From: an uncultured Clostridia bacterium
Lineage (GTDB): Bacteria; Bacillota; Clostridia; Oscillospirales; Oscillospiraceae
DNA: 9,581 nucleotides
NCBI GenBank assembly: GCA_945613045.1
Contig: CALZAG010000052.1
Span: forward strand, 1 to 9,581
Reading direction: 5' to 3'
Shown: piece by piece, positions 1 to 4,738 of the stretch
Layout: every line of letters starts with the position of its first letter
Numbering within the stretch: the first letter of the stretch is position 1
Program-made: the position numbers and the translations under genes
Notes under the pieces: generated by a model
Seen by the model: the letters and a program-made list of their open reading frames with translations, nothing else
Told to the model about the DNA's origin: nothing
Databases searched by the model: none

Positions 1-87
1 GTCGGCATTGAGGAATGCGAGGCCTTCCTGACCGAGTTCATGGCTCCCGACAGGCTGGCCATGAGCGTTATATCCCCAGTAAAATAA
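1..87 (+). CDS. C-terminal end of a probable M16-family (YfmH-like) peptidase, partial
   Basis: Reading frame 1 is open from the first base to TAA at 85-87 and gives 28 residues, ending LAMSVISPVK. The segment looks like a helix (EECEAFLTEFMAPDR) followed by a closing beta strand (LAMSVISP). That is how M16/insulinase-like YfmF/YfmH proteins commonly end, and in clostridia such genes often sit just before lgt. Only the tail is visible, so no zinc-binding motif can be checked and the family call is inference from tail pattern and neighbour. The next gene starts 20 nt downstream on the same strand, so the two are probably co-transcribed. The longer open frame from position 15 covers this gene in another frame and is not a start for lgt. 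Confidence 0.5.
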   Translation, partial: VGIEECEAFLTEFMAPDRLAMSVISPVK

Positions 88-107
88 GTTATTTTCAGGT
101 TACAGAT

Positions 108-998
108 ATGAACATTTTAAGCGCGACCATGCTTAGGGGAGCTGAGATCAGCTTCCCCATGCTGGGGGACTGGAGCGTCAATCCCCCGTACAGCTTCACG
201 GTCTTCGGATTTGAGATATATTTCTACGGCGTTATCATCGCGGCGGCCTTTATTCTCGCCGCTCTGTTCTGCGCAAGAAAGGCCGCGGAATTCGGTCTGA
301 CCTCCGACGACCTGTTCGACCTTGTGATATGGCTCATACCGGCCTGCATCATAGGCGCAAGGCTCTACTATGTGCTGTTCAAGCTCGACTATTTCATCGC
401 AAACCCCTCAAAGATATTTTCCGTGCGCGACGGCGGGCTCGCCATCTACGGCGGCATCATCGCCGGCGTCATCACCGGTATCATTTGGAGCCGGAGGAAA
501 AAGATACCCGTTTTCGCCGTCGGCGACCTCGCCGCCTTCGGCCTGCTCATCGGCCAGGCCGTCGGTCGCTGGGGCAACTTCATAAACCGCGAGGCCTTCG
601 GCGCGGAGACCGACGTTTTCTGCCGCATGGGGCTCACCATGCCCGGGCAGGAGACACTGTACGTCCACCCCACCTTTCTTTACGAAAGCCTGTGGAACCT
701 CGCGGGGCTCATCATCCTGTGCGTTCTGTCAAAGCTCGGCAAGAGAAAATATGACGGGCAGTTTTTCTGGTCATACATATTATGGTACGGCTTAGGCAGG
801 GCGTGGATCGAGGGACTGCGCACGGACAGCCTGTATATTGGCTCCACCGACATCCGCGTATCCCAGCTTCTGGCGGCGGTGAGCGCGCTTGCGGCACTAA
901 TTGTGCTTATAGTAAACGCGAAAAAGGCTCACAAGCCCGAGGATATGTTCGTAAACAGGAAAAAACATGAAAACGAATCACCCAAGGAGGGAGAATAA
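108..998 (+). CDS. lgt: Prolipoprotein diacylglyceryl transferase Lgt
   Basis: Lgt is the membrane enzyme that moves diacylglycerol from phosphatidylglycerol to the lipobox cysteine of prolipoproteins, the first step of lipoprotein maturation. The 296-residue product has the family layout: an N-terminal FP-x-LG segment (16-20), several membrane helices (about 38-57, 70-90, 110-127, 140-153 and near the C-terminus), the conserved DGGLAIYGG stretch (108-116) and the signature GRWGNFINRE at 153-162 with its Arg, Asn and Glu. The C-terminus is a charged tail after the last helix (about 270-296). Length is normal for Firmicutes. The ATG at 108 is chosen because it follows the previous stop by 20 nt; its ribosome binding site is weak (CAGG-like). 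ATG 129, giving MLRGAEISFP, is a real alternative. It is the second visible gene of a plus-strand operon and ends 2 nt before the next gene. Confidence 0.95.
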   Translation: MNILSATMLRGAEISFPMLGDWSVNPPYSFTVFGFEIYFYGVIIAAAFILAALFCARKAAEFGLTSDDLFDLVIWLIPACIIGARLYYVLFKLDYFIANPSKIFSVRDGGLAIYGGIIAGVITGIIWSRRKKIPVFAVGDLAAFGLLIGQAVGRWGNFINREAFGAETDVFCRMGLTMPGQETLYVHPTFLYESLWNLAGLIILCVLSKLGKRKYDGQFFWSYILWYGLGRAWIEGLRTDSLYIGSTDIRVSQLLAAVSALAALIVLIVNAKKAHKPEDMFVNRKKHENESPKEGE

Positions 999-1000
999 CA

Positions 1001-1396
1001 ATGGCAGACTACAAAAGCATCCTTAAAGGAACGATAAACTCCGTAGCAAACAAGGCAAAGCAGTACGTCGAGAGCGGCGCGCTGAAGGACACCTATGACA
1101 AAGGCAGCACCGCCGCGAGGTGCTACGCAAACATCGCAAAGCTCACCCTGCAGATCAACGGCGAGCTCGAGGAGCAGAAAAAGGTGTTCATCGAGATAGG
1201 CAGGCTGTGCTACGACGAGCACCGCGACGCTCCGGACGCCCGCTACGCCCAGCTTTTCGAGGAGCTGCAGGCAATGGACGAGAAGATCGAGACAATGCGC
1301 GAGGAGCTTGAGGCGGCAAAGGCGGCGGTGGAAGCGGCAAAAGCCTCCGGCGGCGACAACATTATAATAGATAACGGGAGCGACGGCGATGAATGA
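1001..1396 (+). CDS. Small helical, coiled-coil protein of unknown function in the lgt operon
   Basis: Not assignable to a named family. The 131-residue product is soluble by composition, with no signal peptide or membrane segment. Residues 1-50 are a basic, Ala-rich helical part (NSVANKAKQYVES). Residues 52-70 carry EEQKKVFIEIGRLCYDEH, a pattern I associate with small envelope-stress-like or zinc-ribbon-linked clostridial proteins. Residues 82-115 form a long heptad-like Glu/Ala/Lys helix, likely coiled coil. The C-terminus is a short acidic Gly/Asp tail. There are only two cysteines (42 and 69) and no CxxC. The start is fixed by a textbook AAGGAGG site at 983-989, inside the lgt 3' end. The stop overlaps the next ATG by 8 nt, so it is translated as part of the operon. 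Function is unknown. Confidence 0.85.
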   Translation: MADYKSILKGTINSVANKAKQYVESGALKDTYDKGSTAARCYANIAKLTLQINGELEEQKKVFIEIGRLCYDEHRDAPDARYAQLFEELQAMDEKIETMREELEAAKAAVEAAKASGGDNIIIDNGSDGDE

Positions 1397-1907
1397 GACA
1401 ATAAGCTGCCTTTTAAACCGCAGAAGCGTAAGAGCCTACAGACCCGAGCAGATAAAGCCCGCGGAGCTTGAGACCATACTTCAGGCGGGACTGTACGCGC
1501 CCAGCGCCATGAACCTACAGCCTTCGATCATGCTCGTGATCCAGGACAGGGAGACCATCTCCATGCTGTCGCGGCTCAACGCCGAGGTGATGGGACGGGA
1601 TACCGACCCCTTTTACGGAGCACCCACCGTTATAGTCGTCCTCGCCGACAAAAATGCCCCAAATCACGTTCAGGACGCGAGCCTCGTCATGGGCAATCTG
1701 ATGAACGCGGCCTTTTCCCTCGGCGTGGATTCCTGCTGGATAAACAGAGCACGCGAGGTATTTGAGATGCCGGAGGCAAGGGCGCTGCTGCGCGAAAAGG
1801 GTATAAGCGACGATTATGTGGGCGTCGGAAACTGCATCCTCGGCTATCGCAGCGGCGAGCTGCCCAAGGCTTCGCCCCGCAGAGAGGGCAGGATAATAAA
1901 GCTGTAA
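1389..1907 (+). CDS. Small nitroreductase-family FMN oxidoreductase
   Basis: The 172-residue product belongs to the NAD(P)H-dependent, FMN-binding nitroreductase superfamily, which reduces nitro compounds, quinones or similar acceptors; the natural substrate is unknown. Family marks are RRSVRAY at 11-17 (FMN phosphate contacts), APSAMNLQP at 37-45, PFYGAP at 74-79, an alpha-helical DASLVMGNLMNAAFSLG segment at 96-112 and CILGY at 149-153. At 172 residues it is a compact member with no ferredoxin domain. It starts 8 nt inside the upstream gene behind GGGAG at 1376-1380 (8-nt spacing), indicating translational coupling. A hairpin terminator starts 10 nt after the stop, so this is the last gene of the lgt operon. 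No link between lipoprotein maturation and this enzyme is evident beyond shared transcription. Confidence 0.9.
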   Translation: MNETISCLLNRRSVRAYRPEQIKPAELETILQAGLYAPSAMNLQPSIMLVIQDRETISMLSRLNAEVMGRDTDPFYGAPTVIVVLADKNAPNHVQDASLVMGNLMNAAFSLGVDSCWINRAREVFEMPEARALLREKGISDDYVGVGNCILGYRSGELPKASPRREGRIIKL

Positions 1908-1917
1908 AAATCAAAGA

Positions 1918-1950
1918 AAAAATCACGGATCCGTCAGATCCGTGATTTTT
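1918..1950. terminator. Bidirectional intrinsic terminator between nitroreductase and lysozyme genes
   Basis: A perfect 14-bp inverted repeat: left arm 1918-1931, loop CGTCA 1932-1936, right arm 1937-1950. Each arm ends in A5/T5, so a U-run follows the stem on both strands. It lies between the convergent nitroreductase (stop at 1907) and lysozyme (stop at 1950-1952) genes and can serve both; the lysozyme stop codon touches the stem. Confidence 0.93.
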
Positions 1951-2825
1951 CATTTTTCAAACATCATATTCAGGTCGCAATCGCCGTTTATTCCCGGGAC
2001 GGAGCCCCGGAAGCTGTACTGCCAGACGGTGTGCGCATAATAGAAATACGGGTAACTGCCGACGCCTGCGCACCAGAGCATATAATCCTGGAGCCGGCTG
2101 AGATCGTAGCCGTTGTAGCCTGTGTCGTTATACACATACACCCCGGGTCCGAAGCCCGCGGCCTTCATCTCCTCGCAGAAGGCGACGGCGCATTCCGTCA
2201 GCGTTTCGTTATCCAGCGTATGGGTGCGCGCGTCGGAGTCAACGACCCGCTCCCAGTCGAAAAACACCGGCAGATCAAGCTCTCTGTCCCCGATAAGCTC
2301 CAGCGCATACCGGGCTTCCTCGCGCGCTTCCTCGATGCTTATTGCCTGGGAAAAGAAATACGCTCCCACGCGGAGTCCGACGGCTCGCGCCTCCTCAAGG
2401 TTTTCGATGAATCTATCATCGCTGTAAAGCTCTCCGCTTCCGTAGTACCTGCCGCCGACGCGCATCACCGCGAATCGCACGCCGCTGTCATACACGGCCT
2501 GCCAGTCGATATCGCCCTGAAACTCCGAAACGTCAACGCCGCGGCTGGCCTTGTATTCACCGCCGACATAGGTGAGGTTTCCCTCGGGGTCTTCGGCGAA
2601 ATCGTCCTTTTCGAGGGTGTTTTTCGGGACGTCCTCCTCCGGCACGATCCATACATAGCTTTCGCCGTTGAACACCTCGACCATACCGTAGTGGGGATCG
2701 TTCTCGATCTCCGCCTGCCGGTTCAGATGCTGCGCCACGGCATATGCAGCCAATAGCAAGGCGGCGAGGGCAATGACGGCATACAGTGGCCTTATCCTTA
2801 TTTTCGGTCTTGTCTTTGTCTTCAT
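1950..2825 (-). CDS. Membrane-anchored GH25 lysozyme (N-acetylmuramidase)
   Basis: GH25 enzymes cut the beta-1,4 bond between MurNAc and GlcNAc in peptidoglycan. The 291-residue product has a basic N-terminus (KTKTRPKIRIR), one hydrophobic helix at about 13-31 that acts as membrane anchor or uncleaved signal, a stalk of about 60 residues of unknown fold (32-93), then a GH25 domain. Domain marks are GVDVSEFQGDIDW at 97-109 with the conserved Asp98, VFFDWE at 187-192 with the catalytic D-x-E pair Asp190/Glu192, VWQYS at 267-271 and the closing DCDLN near 282-286. The anchor fits a host wall-remodelling enzyme better than a phage endolysin. The ATG at 2825 is chosen because the predicted helix follows at once; a longer frame back to 2930 overlaps the upstream gene. 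No ribosome binding site sits at normal distance (GGGGG is about 21 nt away), and a strong promoter places +1 on the ATG. Confidence 0.92.
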   Translation of the reverse strand: MKTKTRPKIRIRPLYAVIALAALLLAAYAVAQHLNRQAEIENDPHYGMVEVFNGESYVWIVPEEDVPKNTLEKDDFAEDPEGNLTYVGGEYKASRGVDVSEFQGDIDWQAVYDSGVRFAVMRVGGRYYGSGELYSDDRFIENLEEARAVGLRVGAYFFSQAISIEEAREEARYALELIGDRELDLPVFFDWERVVDSDARTHTLDNETLTECAVAFCEEMKAAGFGPGVYVYNDTGYNGYDLSRLQDYMLWCAGVGSYPYFYYAHTVWQYSFRGSVPGINGDCDLNMMFEK

Positions 2826-2831
2826 GCCGTC

Positions 2832-2860
2832 ATTATAACAGCTTTTCCCCCTTCTGTAAA
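2832..2860 (-). promoter_or_regulatory. Sigma-A-type promoter of the lysozyme gene, predicted leaderless
   Basis: On the minus strand: TTTACA (2855-2860), 17-nt spacer (2838-2854), perfect TATAAT (2832-2837). Six bases separate the -10 from the ATG at 2825, which puts the expected +1 at the A of the start codon. It lies in the 40-nt gap after the sigma-like gene, so the lysozyme can be expressed apart from that pair. Confidence 0.75.
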
Positions 2861-2865
2861 CCGTC

Positions 2866-3135
2866 TCAATCTTCCAGAGCCGACAGCAGGGCCCTCCCGC
2901 CGTAGCGAAGACAGGTCTTAAGCCGCTCACGCCCCCTCTTTATGGTGCGGCTGACTGTGGATATGTGCAGCCCCAGCTCGTCGGCGATATCCTGCATCTG
3001 CATCTGCTCGATGTAATACATATTAACGAGCTGCCTCTGGCGGGGCGTGAGCTCGTGCTCAAGCGCCTGCCGAACCGACTCCGTCAGTCCCTGACTGCCG
3101 GATCCGACAAGCTTTATGTACTGCCGCAGAGCCAT
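2866..3135 (-). CDS. Sigma-70 region-4-like helix-turn-helix protein
   Basis: The 89-residue product carries little more than one DNA-binding domain like sigma-70 region 4. ELTPRQRQLVNMYYIEQ at 28-44 is the classic lead helix. MQDIADELGLHISTVSRTIKRGRERL at 47-72 is the helix-turn-helix, with STVSR as recognition helix start. There is no region 2, so it should not direct polymerase as a complete sigma factor. It is more likely a small transcription regulator or a partial sigma of the kind seen in clostridial and phage genomes. The ATG at 3135 is chosen because AGGAGG lies 5 nt before it and the upstream gene stops 13 nt earlier. In-frame starts at 3159, 3180 and 3246 would overlap that gene; 3180 has a GGAG site and stays possible (104 residues). 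It is co-transcribed with the 80-residue gene. Targets are unknown. Confidence 0.85.
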   Translation of the reverse strand: MALRQYIKLVGSGSQGLTESVRQALEHELTPRQRQLVNMYYIEQMQMQDIADELGLHISTVSRTIKRGRERLKTCLRYGGRALLSALED

Positions 3136-3148
3136 GTACTCCTCCTGC

Positions 3149-3391
3149 TTAGCAAACATATTCAGTTTCTTTTCCTGCATTCTTATCATCTCCGTAATAG
3201 TTTTCAAGATAGCGCGAGGTCGCGATACTGTCCCGCGCCATGACACCGAGTACGTATATTCTTCGGCGCAGCCGGAGCTTGTCCGTTTCGCACAGATTCG
3301 CGCGCTCGAGCCTCAGACTGAGCTCCTCCTGTCTTTGGCGGCACAGCTCACCGCTTTTTCTGTATTCTGACGACAACTGCATAAGCGTCAT
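3149..3391 (-). CDS. 80-residue charged helical protein paired with the sigma-like gene
   Basis: Not a named family. The 80 residues are mostly helical and rich in Arg, Glu and Leu, with a pattern of two helices: residues 3-33 (LMQLSSEYRKSGELCRQRQE, LSLRLERAN) and 37-66 (DKLRLRRRIYVLGVMARDS, ATSRYLENYY). No signal or membrane segment is seen. The start at 3391 is set by GGAGG 9 nt upstream. The open frame extends to 3667, but that part runs antisense through both tRNA genes and is not coding. It ends 13 nt before the sigma-like gene, whose ribosome binding site fills the gap. The arrangement suggests a two-gene operon whose products act together, perhaps as a DNA-binding protein and its helical partner. 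That role is inference. No convincing promoter was found upstream on this strand. Confidence 0.72.
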   Translation of the reverse strand: MTLMQLSSEYRKSGELCRQRQEELSLRLERANLCETDKLRLRRRIYVLGVMARDSIATSRYLENYYGDDKNAGKETEYVC

Positions 3392-3443
3392 TTTTCCAAA
3401 CCTCCGTATGTTAAATTTATTTGACGATTTTGAAATTTTATTG

Positions 3444-3472
3444 TTGACAAACCCAATGCGGTTTGCTATTAT
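3444..3472 (+). promoter_or_regulatory. Promoter of the tRNA-Thr/tRNA-Tyr operon
   Basis: Perfect -35 TTGACA (3444-3449), 17-nt spacer, -10 TATTAT (3467-3472), with +1 expected near 3479 and tRNA-Thr starting at 3490. The spacer holds a 6-bp inverted repeat, CAAACC (3448-3453) and GGTTTG (3460-3465), of unknown meaning. Confidence 0.85.
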
Positions 3473-3489
3473 ACTTAGGCCGGTATCGT

Positions 3490-3565
3490 GCTGGTGTAGC
3501 TCAGTTGGTAGAGCAGCTGATTTGTAATCAGCAGGTCGGGGGTTCGAGTCCGTCCACCAGCTCCA
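3490..3565 (+). tRNA. tRNA-Thr (anticodon UGU), CCA encoded
   Basis: A 76-nt cloverleaf: acceptor GCTGGTG (3490-3496) with CACCAGC (3555-3561), D-arm GCTC/GAGC, anticodon stem GCTGA/TCAGC with loop TTTGTAA and anticodon TGT, T-loop TTCGAGT, discriminator T and encoded CCA. In the T-stem (GGGGG/CCGTC) the central pair is G-G, a mismatch where a C is expected on the 3' side; the rest pairs normally. It shares a promoter with tRNA-Tyr 26 nt downstream. Confidence 0.96.
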
Positions 3566-3591
3566 CCTCGTTAGCGCCGGTAATTGAATAT

Positions 3592-3676
3592 GGGGGAATT
3601 CCCGAGTGGCCAAAGGGGACAGACTGTAAATCTGCTGGCAATGCCTTCGGTGGTTCGAATCCACCATCCCCCACCA
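3592..3676 (+). tRNA. tRNA-Tyr (anticodon GUA), CCA encoded
   Basis: An 85-nt class II tRNA with long variable arm (about TGGCAATGCCTTCGG, stem-forming). The anticodon loop CTGTAAA gives GTA. The T-arm is GGTGG/CCACC with loop TTCGAAT. The acceptor 5' strand is GGGGGAA and the 3' strand ATCCCCC, so six pairs form and the innermost (7-66) is A-A instead of A-T. CCA is encoded. A terminator begins 2 nt later. Confidence 0.96.
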
Positions 3677-3677
3677 T

Positions 3678-3715
3678 ATCGGAGCAAGCTTTTTATCGCT
3701 TGCTCCGATTTTTTT
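3678..3715 (+). terminator. Intrinsic terminator of the tRNA operon
   Basis: Perfect 12-bp stem: ATCGGAGCAAGC (3678-3689) with its complement at 3698-3709, loop of 8 nt (3690-3697), followed by a T-run from 3709 to 3715. It sits immediately after the CCA end of tRNA-Tyr. Confidence 0.94.
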
Positions 3716-3756
3716 GCAAAGATAAGAGCGCGCTCAGGCTGCCTTACACCGTTGTC

Positions 3757-3785
3757 TTGTTTCCGCTGCCGGTTTTTGATATAAT
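3757..3785 (+). promoter_or_regulatory. Promoter of the DUF1810 gene
   Basis: TTGTTT (3757-3762), 17-nt spacer, perfect TATAAT (3780-3785), with +1 expected near 3792. This leaves a leader of about 34 nt before the ATG at 3826. It lies after the tRNA terminator, so the gene forms its own unit. Confidence 0.7.
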
Positions 3786-3825
3786 CGTAAGCATCTTAGA
3801 TTTCACTGATAATGAGGTGCTTGTT

Positions 3826-4245
3826 ATGGAAAACCGACTTGACCGATTTCTGAGCGCGCAGGAGCGCTCATACGATACCGCTTTGAGGGAGATAAGGAGC
3901 GGCCGAAAAAGAAGCCATTGGATGTGGTACATCTTTCCCCAGATCGCGGGGCTCGGCATGAGCTCCACGGCTCAGTACTACTCCATCGCAGATCTTAATG
4001 AGGCAAAAGACTATATCGCCCACCCCGTGCTGGGCGCAAGACTCATTGAGATATCCGAGGCTCTGCTCTCGCTCGACAGCAGTGACGCGACCTCCGTTAT
4101 GGGCTATCCGGATGACCTTAAGCTGCGCTCATCCATGACGCTGTTTGCTCAGGTGAGCGGCAACCCCGTTTTCAGCGCCGTACTCGATAAGTTCTACGGC
4201 GGCAGTCCCGATACCCGCACGCTTCGCATACTCGGCTTACAATGA
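3826..4245 (+). CDS. DUF1810 family protein
   Basis: The 139-residue product matches the DUF1810 family, a widespread small soluble protein of unknown biochemical role, sometimes mislabelled calpastatin. Conserved stretches are YDTALREIRSGRKRSHWMWYIFPQ (16-39), with the His-Trp-Met-Trp core, IAGLGMSSTAQYYSI (40-54), AHPVLGARL (65-73), DDLKLRSSMTLFA (96-108) and FYGGSPDTRTLRIL (123-136). Length is normal for the family. The ATG at 3826 has GAGGTG 6 nt upstream; the open frame further upstream is read-through of the tRNA region and is not coding. It is a single-gene unit with its own promoter and a terminator whose stem overlaps the stop codon. Nothing around it suggests a partner. Confidence 0.92.
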   Translation: MENRLDRFLSAQERSYDTALREIRSGRKRSHWMWYIFPQIAGLGMSSTAQYYSIADLNEAKDYIAHPVLGARLIEISEALLSLDSSDATSVMGYPDDLKLRSSMTLFAQVSGNPVFSAVLDKFYGGSPDTRTLRILGLQ

Positions 4246-4271
4246 TCCACCCCCACGGGTGGATCTTTTTT
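4244..4271 (+). terminator. Intrinsic terminator after the DUF1810 gene
   Basis: 9-bp perfect stem GATCCACCC (4244-4252) / GGGTGGATC (4257-4265), loop CCAC, then six Ts (4266-4271). The stem starts inside the TGA stop (4243-4245). On the other strand no T-run follows, so it works mainly for the plus strand. Confidence 0.92.
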
Positions 4272-4458
4272 ATATTGGGTAGTTTCTTATCTCGCAGCCG
4301 GACATGAGCGCCTTCTCAAAGCGGCTGAGAGAATCGAACAGCGCGTCAAAGCATTCGCCGCAGACATAACGGTCCTCCCAAAGGTATATCTCCTCCCCCT
4401 CCTCAAACGGCGCCGCACATTCTCCGCAGCGACGCCTGATGTTTGTGCGTTTATTCAT
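4270..4458 (-). CDS. 62-residue four-cysteine (zinc-ribbon-like) protein
   Basis: Not a named family. The product has two CxxC knuckles, C11-GE-C14 and C33-GE-C36, separated by 18 residues, which is the layout of a small zinc ribbon. Residues 37-50 form a likely helix (FDALFDSLSRFEKA) and the N-terminus is basic (NKRTNIRRR), which would suit nucleic-acid contact. A fifth cysteine is at 55. There is no signal peptide. The start at 4458 follows GGGAG with 8-nt spacing. It is transcribed alone from a strong promoter carrying repeat elements and is divergent from gdhA. Its stop codon touches the T-run of the DUF1810 terminator. A role as a small regulator or metal-responsive protein is possible but is inference. 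Confidence 0.8.
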   Translation of the reverse strand: MNKRTNIRRRCGECAAPFEEGEEIYLWEDRYVCGECFDALFDSLSRFEKALMSGCEIRNYPI

Positions 4459-4476
4459 TTACATATCTCCCGATAA

Positions 4477-4526
4477 GATAATATACGCAATTGCACTATC
4501 TATTTTAGATAATACCCGCATTTGCA
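4477..4526. repeat. Imperfect 19-bp direct repeat in a promoter, with a palindrome between
   Basis: Copy 1 at 4477-4495 is GATAATATACGCAATTGCA and copy 2 at 4508-4526 is GATAATACCCGCATTTGCA: 16 of 19 bases match and the offset is 31 nt, close to three helical turns. Copy 2 includes the -10 and most of the promoter spacer; copy 1 lies in the leader. A perfect palindrome TATCTA-TTT-TAGATA (4497-4511) lies between and over the -10. This looks like a repressor-binding layout; no regulator can be named. Confidence 0.6.
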
Positions 4527-4537
4527 TAATTTGTCAA
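4509..4537 (-). promoter_or_regulatory. Promoter of the four-cysteine protein gene
   Basis: Minus strand: perfect TTGACA (4532-4537), 17-nt spacer (4515-4531), TATTAT (4509-4514), with +1 expected near 4502. The leader is about 44 nt. The region carries a 19-bp direct repeat and a palindrome over the -10, listed separately. Confidence 0.85.
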
Positions 4538-4646
4538 GTAATATTTTTATTTAGTTCTTTATGACTTTAGTTCAGCTTGACATTTTTAAAACTTTTATTG
4601 TGCCATTTTAACGTTTTTTTAAGCAACAATTTATAACATCTCACAA

Positions 4647-4675
4647 TTGTAACTTTCAGAAACAAGGAATAAAAT
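4647..4675 (+). promoter_or_regulatory. Candidate promoter of gdhA
   Basis: TTGTAA (4647-4652), 17-nt spacer, TAAAAT (4670-4675), with +1 expected at about 4682. A weaker alternative is TTAACG (4608-4613), 18 nt, TATAAC (4632-4637). The 280-nt AT-rich gap 4459-4738 otherwise holds the divergent promoter of the four-cysteine gene and no ORF I would defend. Confidence 0.5.
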
Positions 4676-4681
4676 CGGAAT

Positions 4682-4702
4682 GGTGGGATGGTAGAGCCCA
4701 CC
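4682..4702 (+). promoter_or_regulatory. Stem-loop at the predicted 5' end of gdhA mRNA
   Basis: GGTGGG (4682-4687) pairs with CCCACC (4697-4702) around a 9-nt loop, in otherwise AT-rich DNA, 36 nt before the gdhA ATG. It begins where the candidate promoter puts +1. It could protect the 5' end of an abundant mRNA; no downstream T-run makes it a terminator. Confidence 0.5.
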
Positions 4703-4738
4703 GAAGAGATTATTATTTTTTCATTAGGAGAGAAAAAA

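Noticed and set aside
2031..2756. 241-codon plus-strand frame opposite the lysozyme gene
   Set aside because: Shadow of the GH25 gene, which has clear motifs on the other strand. No ribosome binding site or protein pattern.
1950..2825. GH25 lysozyme as the endolysin of the phage module
   Set aside because: It has an N-terminal membrane helix and a stalk, its own promoter, and lies 3.3 kb away across tRNAs and gdhA. It fits a host wall enzyme better.
3392..3667. N-terminal extension of the 80-residue protein through the tRNAs (SNPRPADYKSAALPTEL)
   Set aside because: This is the well-known false peptide from antisense translation of tRNA genes. The true start at 3391 has GGAGG at 9 nt.
3490..3676. 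tRNA pair as a phage or island attachment site
   Set aside because: No integrase gene and no repeated copy of a tRNA 3' end was found within the window; the phage module is 2.5 kb away beyond gdhA.
3463..3825. Upstream extension of the DUF1810 frame through tRNA-Thr and tRNA-Tyr
   Set aside because: It is the sense read-through of two tRNAs and a terminator. The gene has its own promoter and ribosome binding site at 3757-3825.
4497..4511. Palindrome as a terminator or riboswitch stem
   Set aside because: AT-only-rich 6-bp arms with a 3-nt loop over the -10 would be a poor RNA stem and is mostly upstream of or at +1; a DNA operator is the better reading.
4577..4582. Perfect TTGACA upstream of gdhA as its -35 box
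   Set aside because: No -10-like hexamer lies 15-19 nt downstream (the 17-nt position reads GTGCCA), so the TTGTAA/TAAAAT pair at 4647-4675 is preferred.
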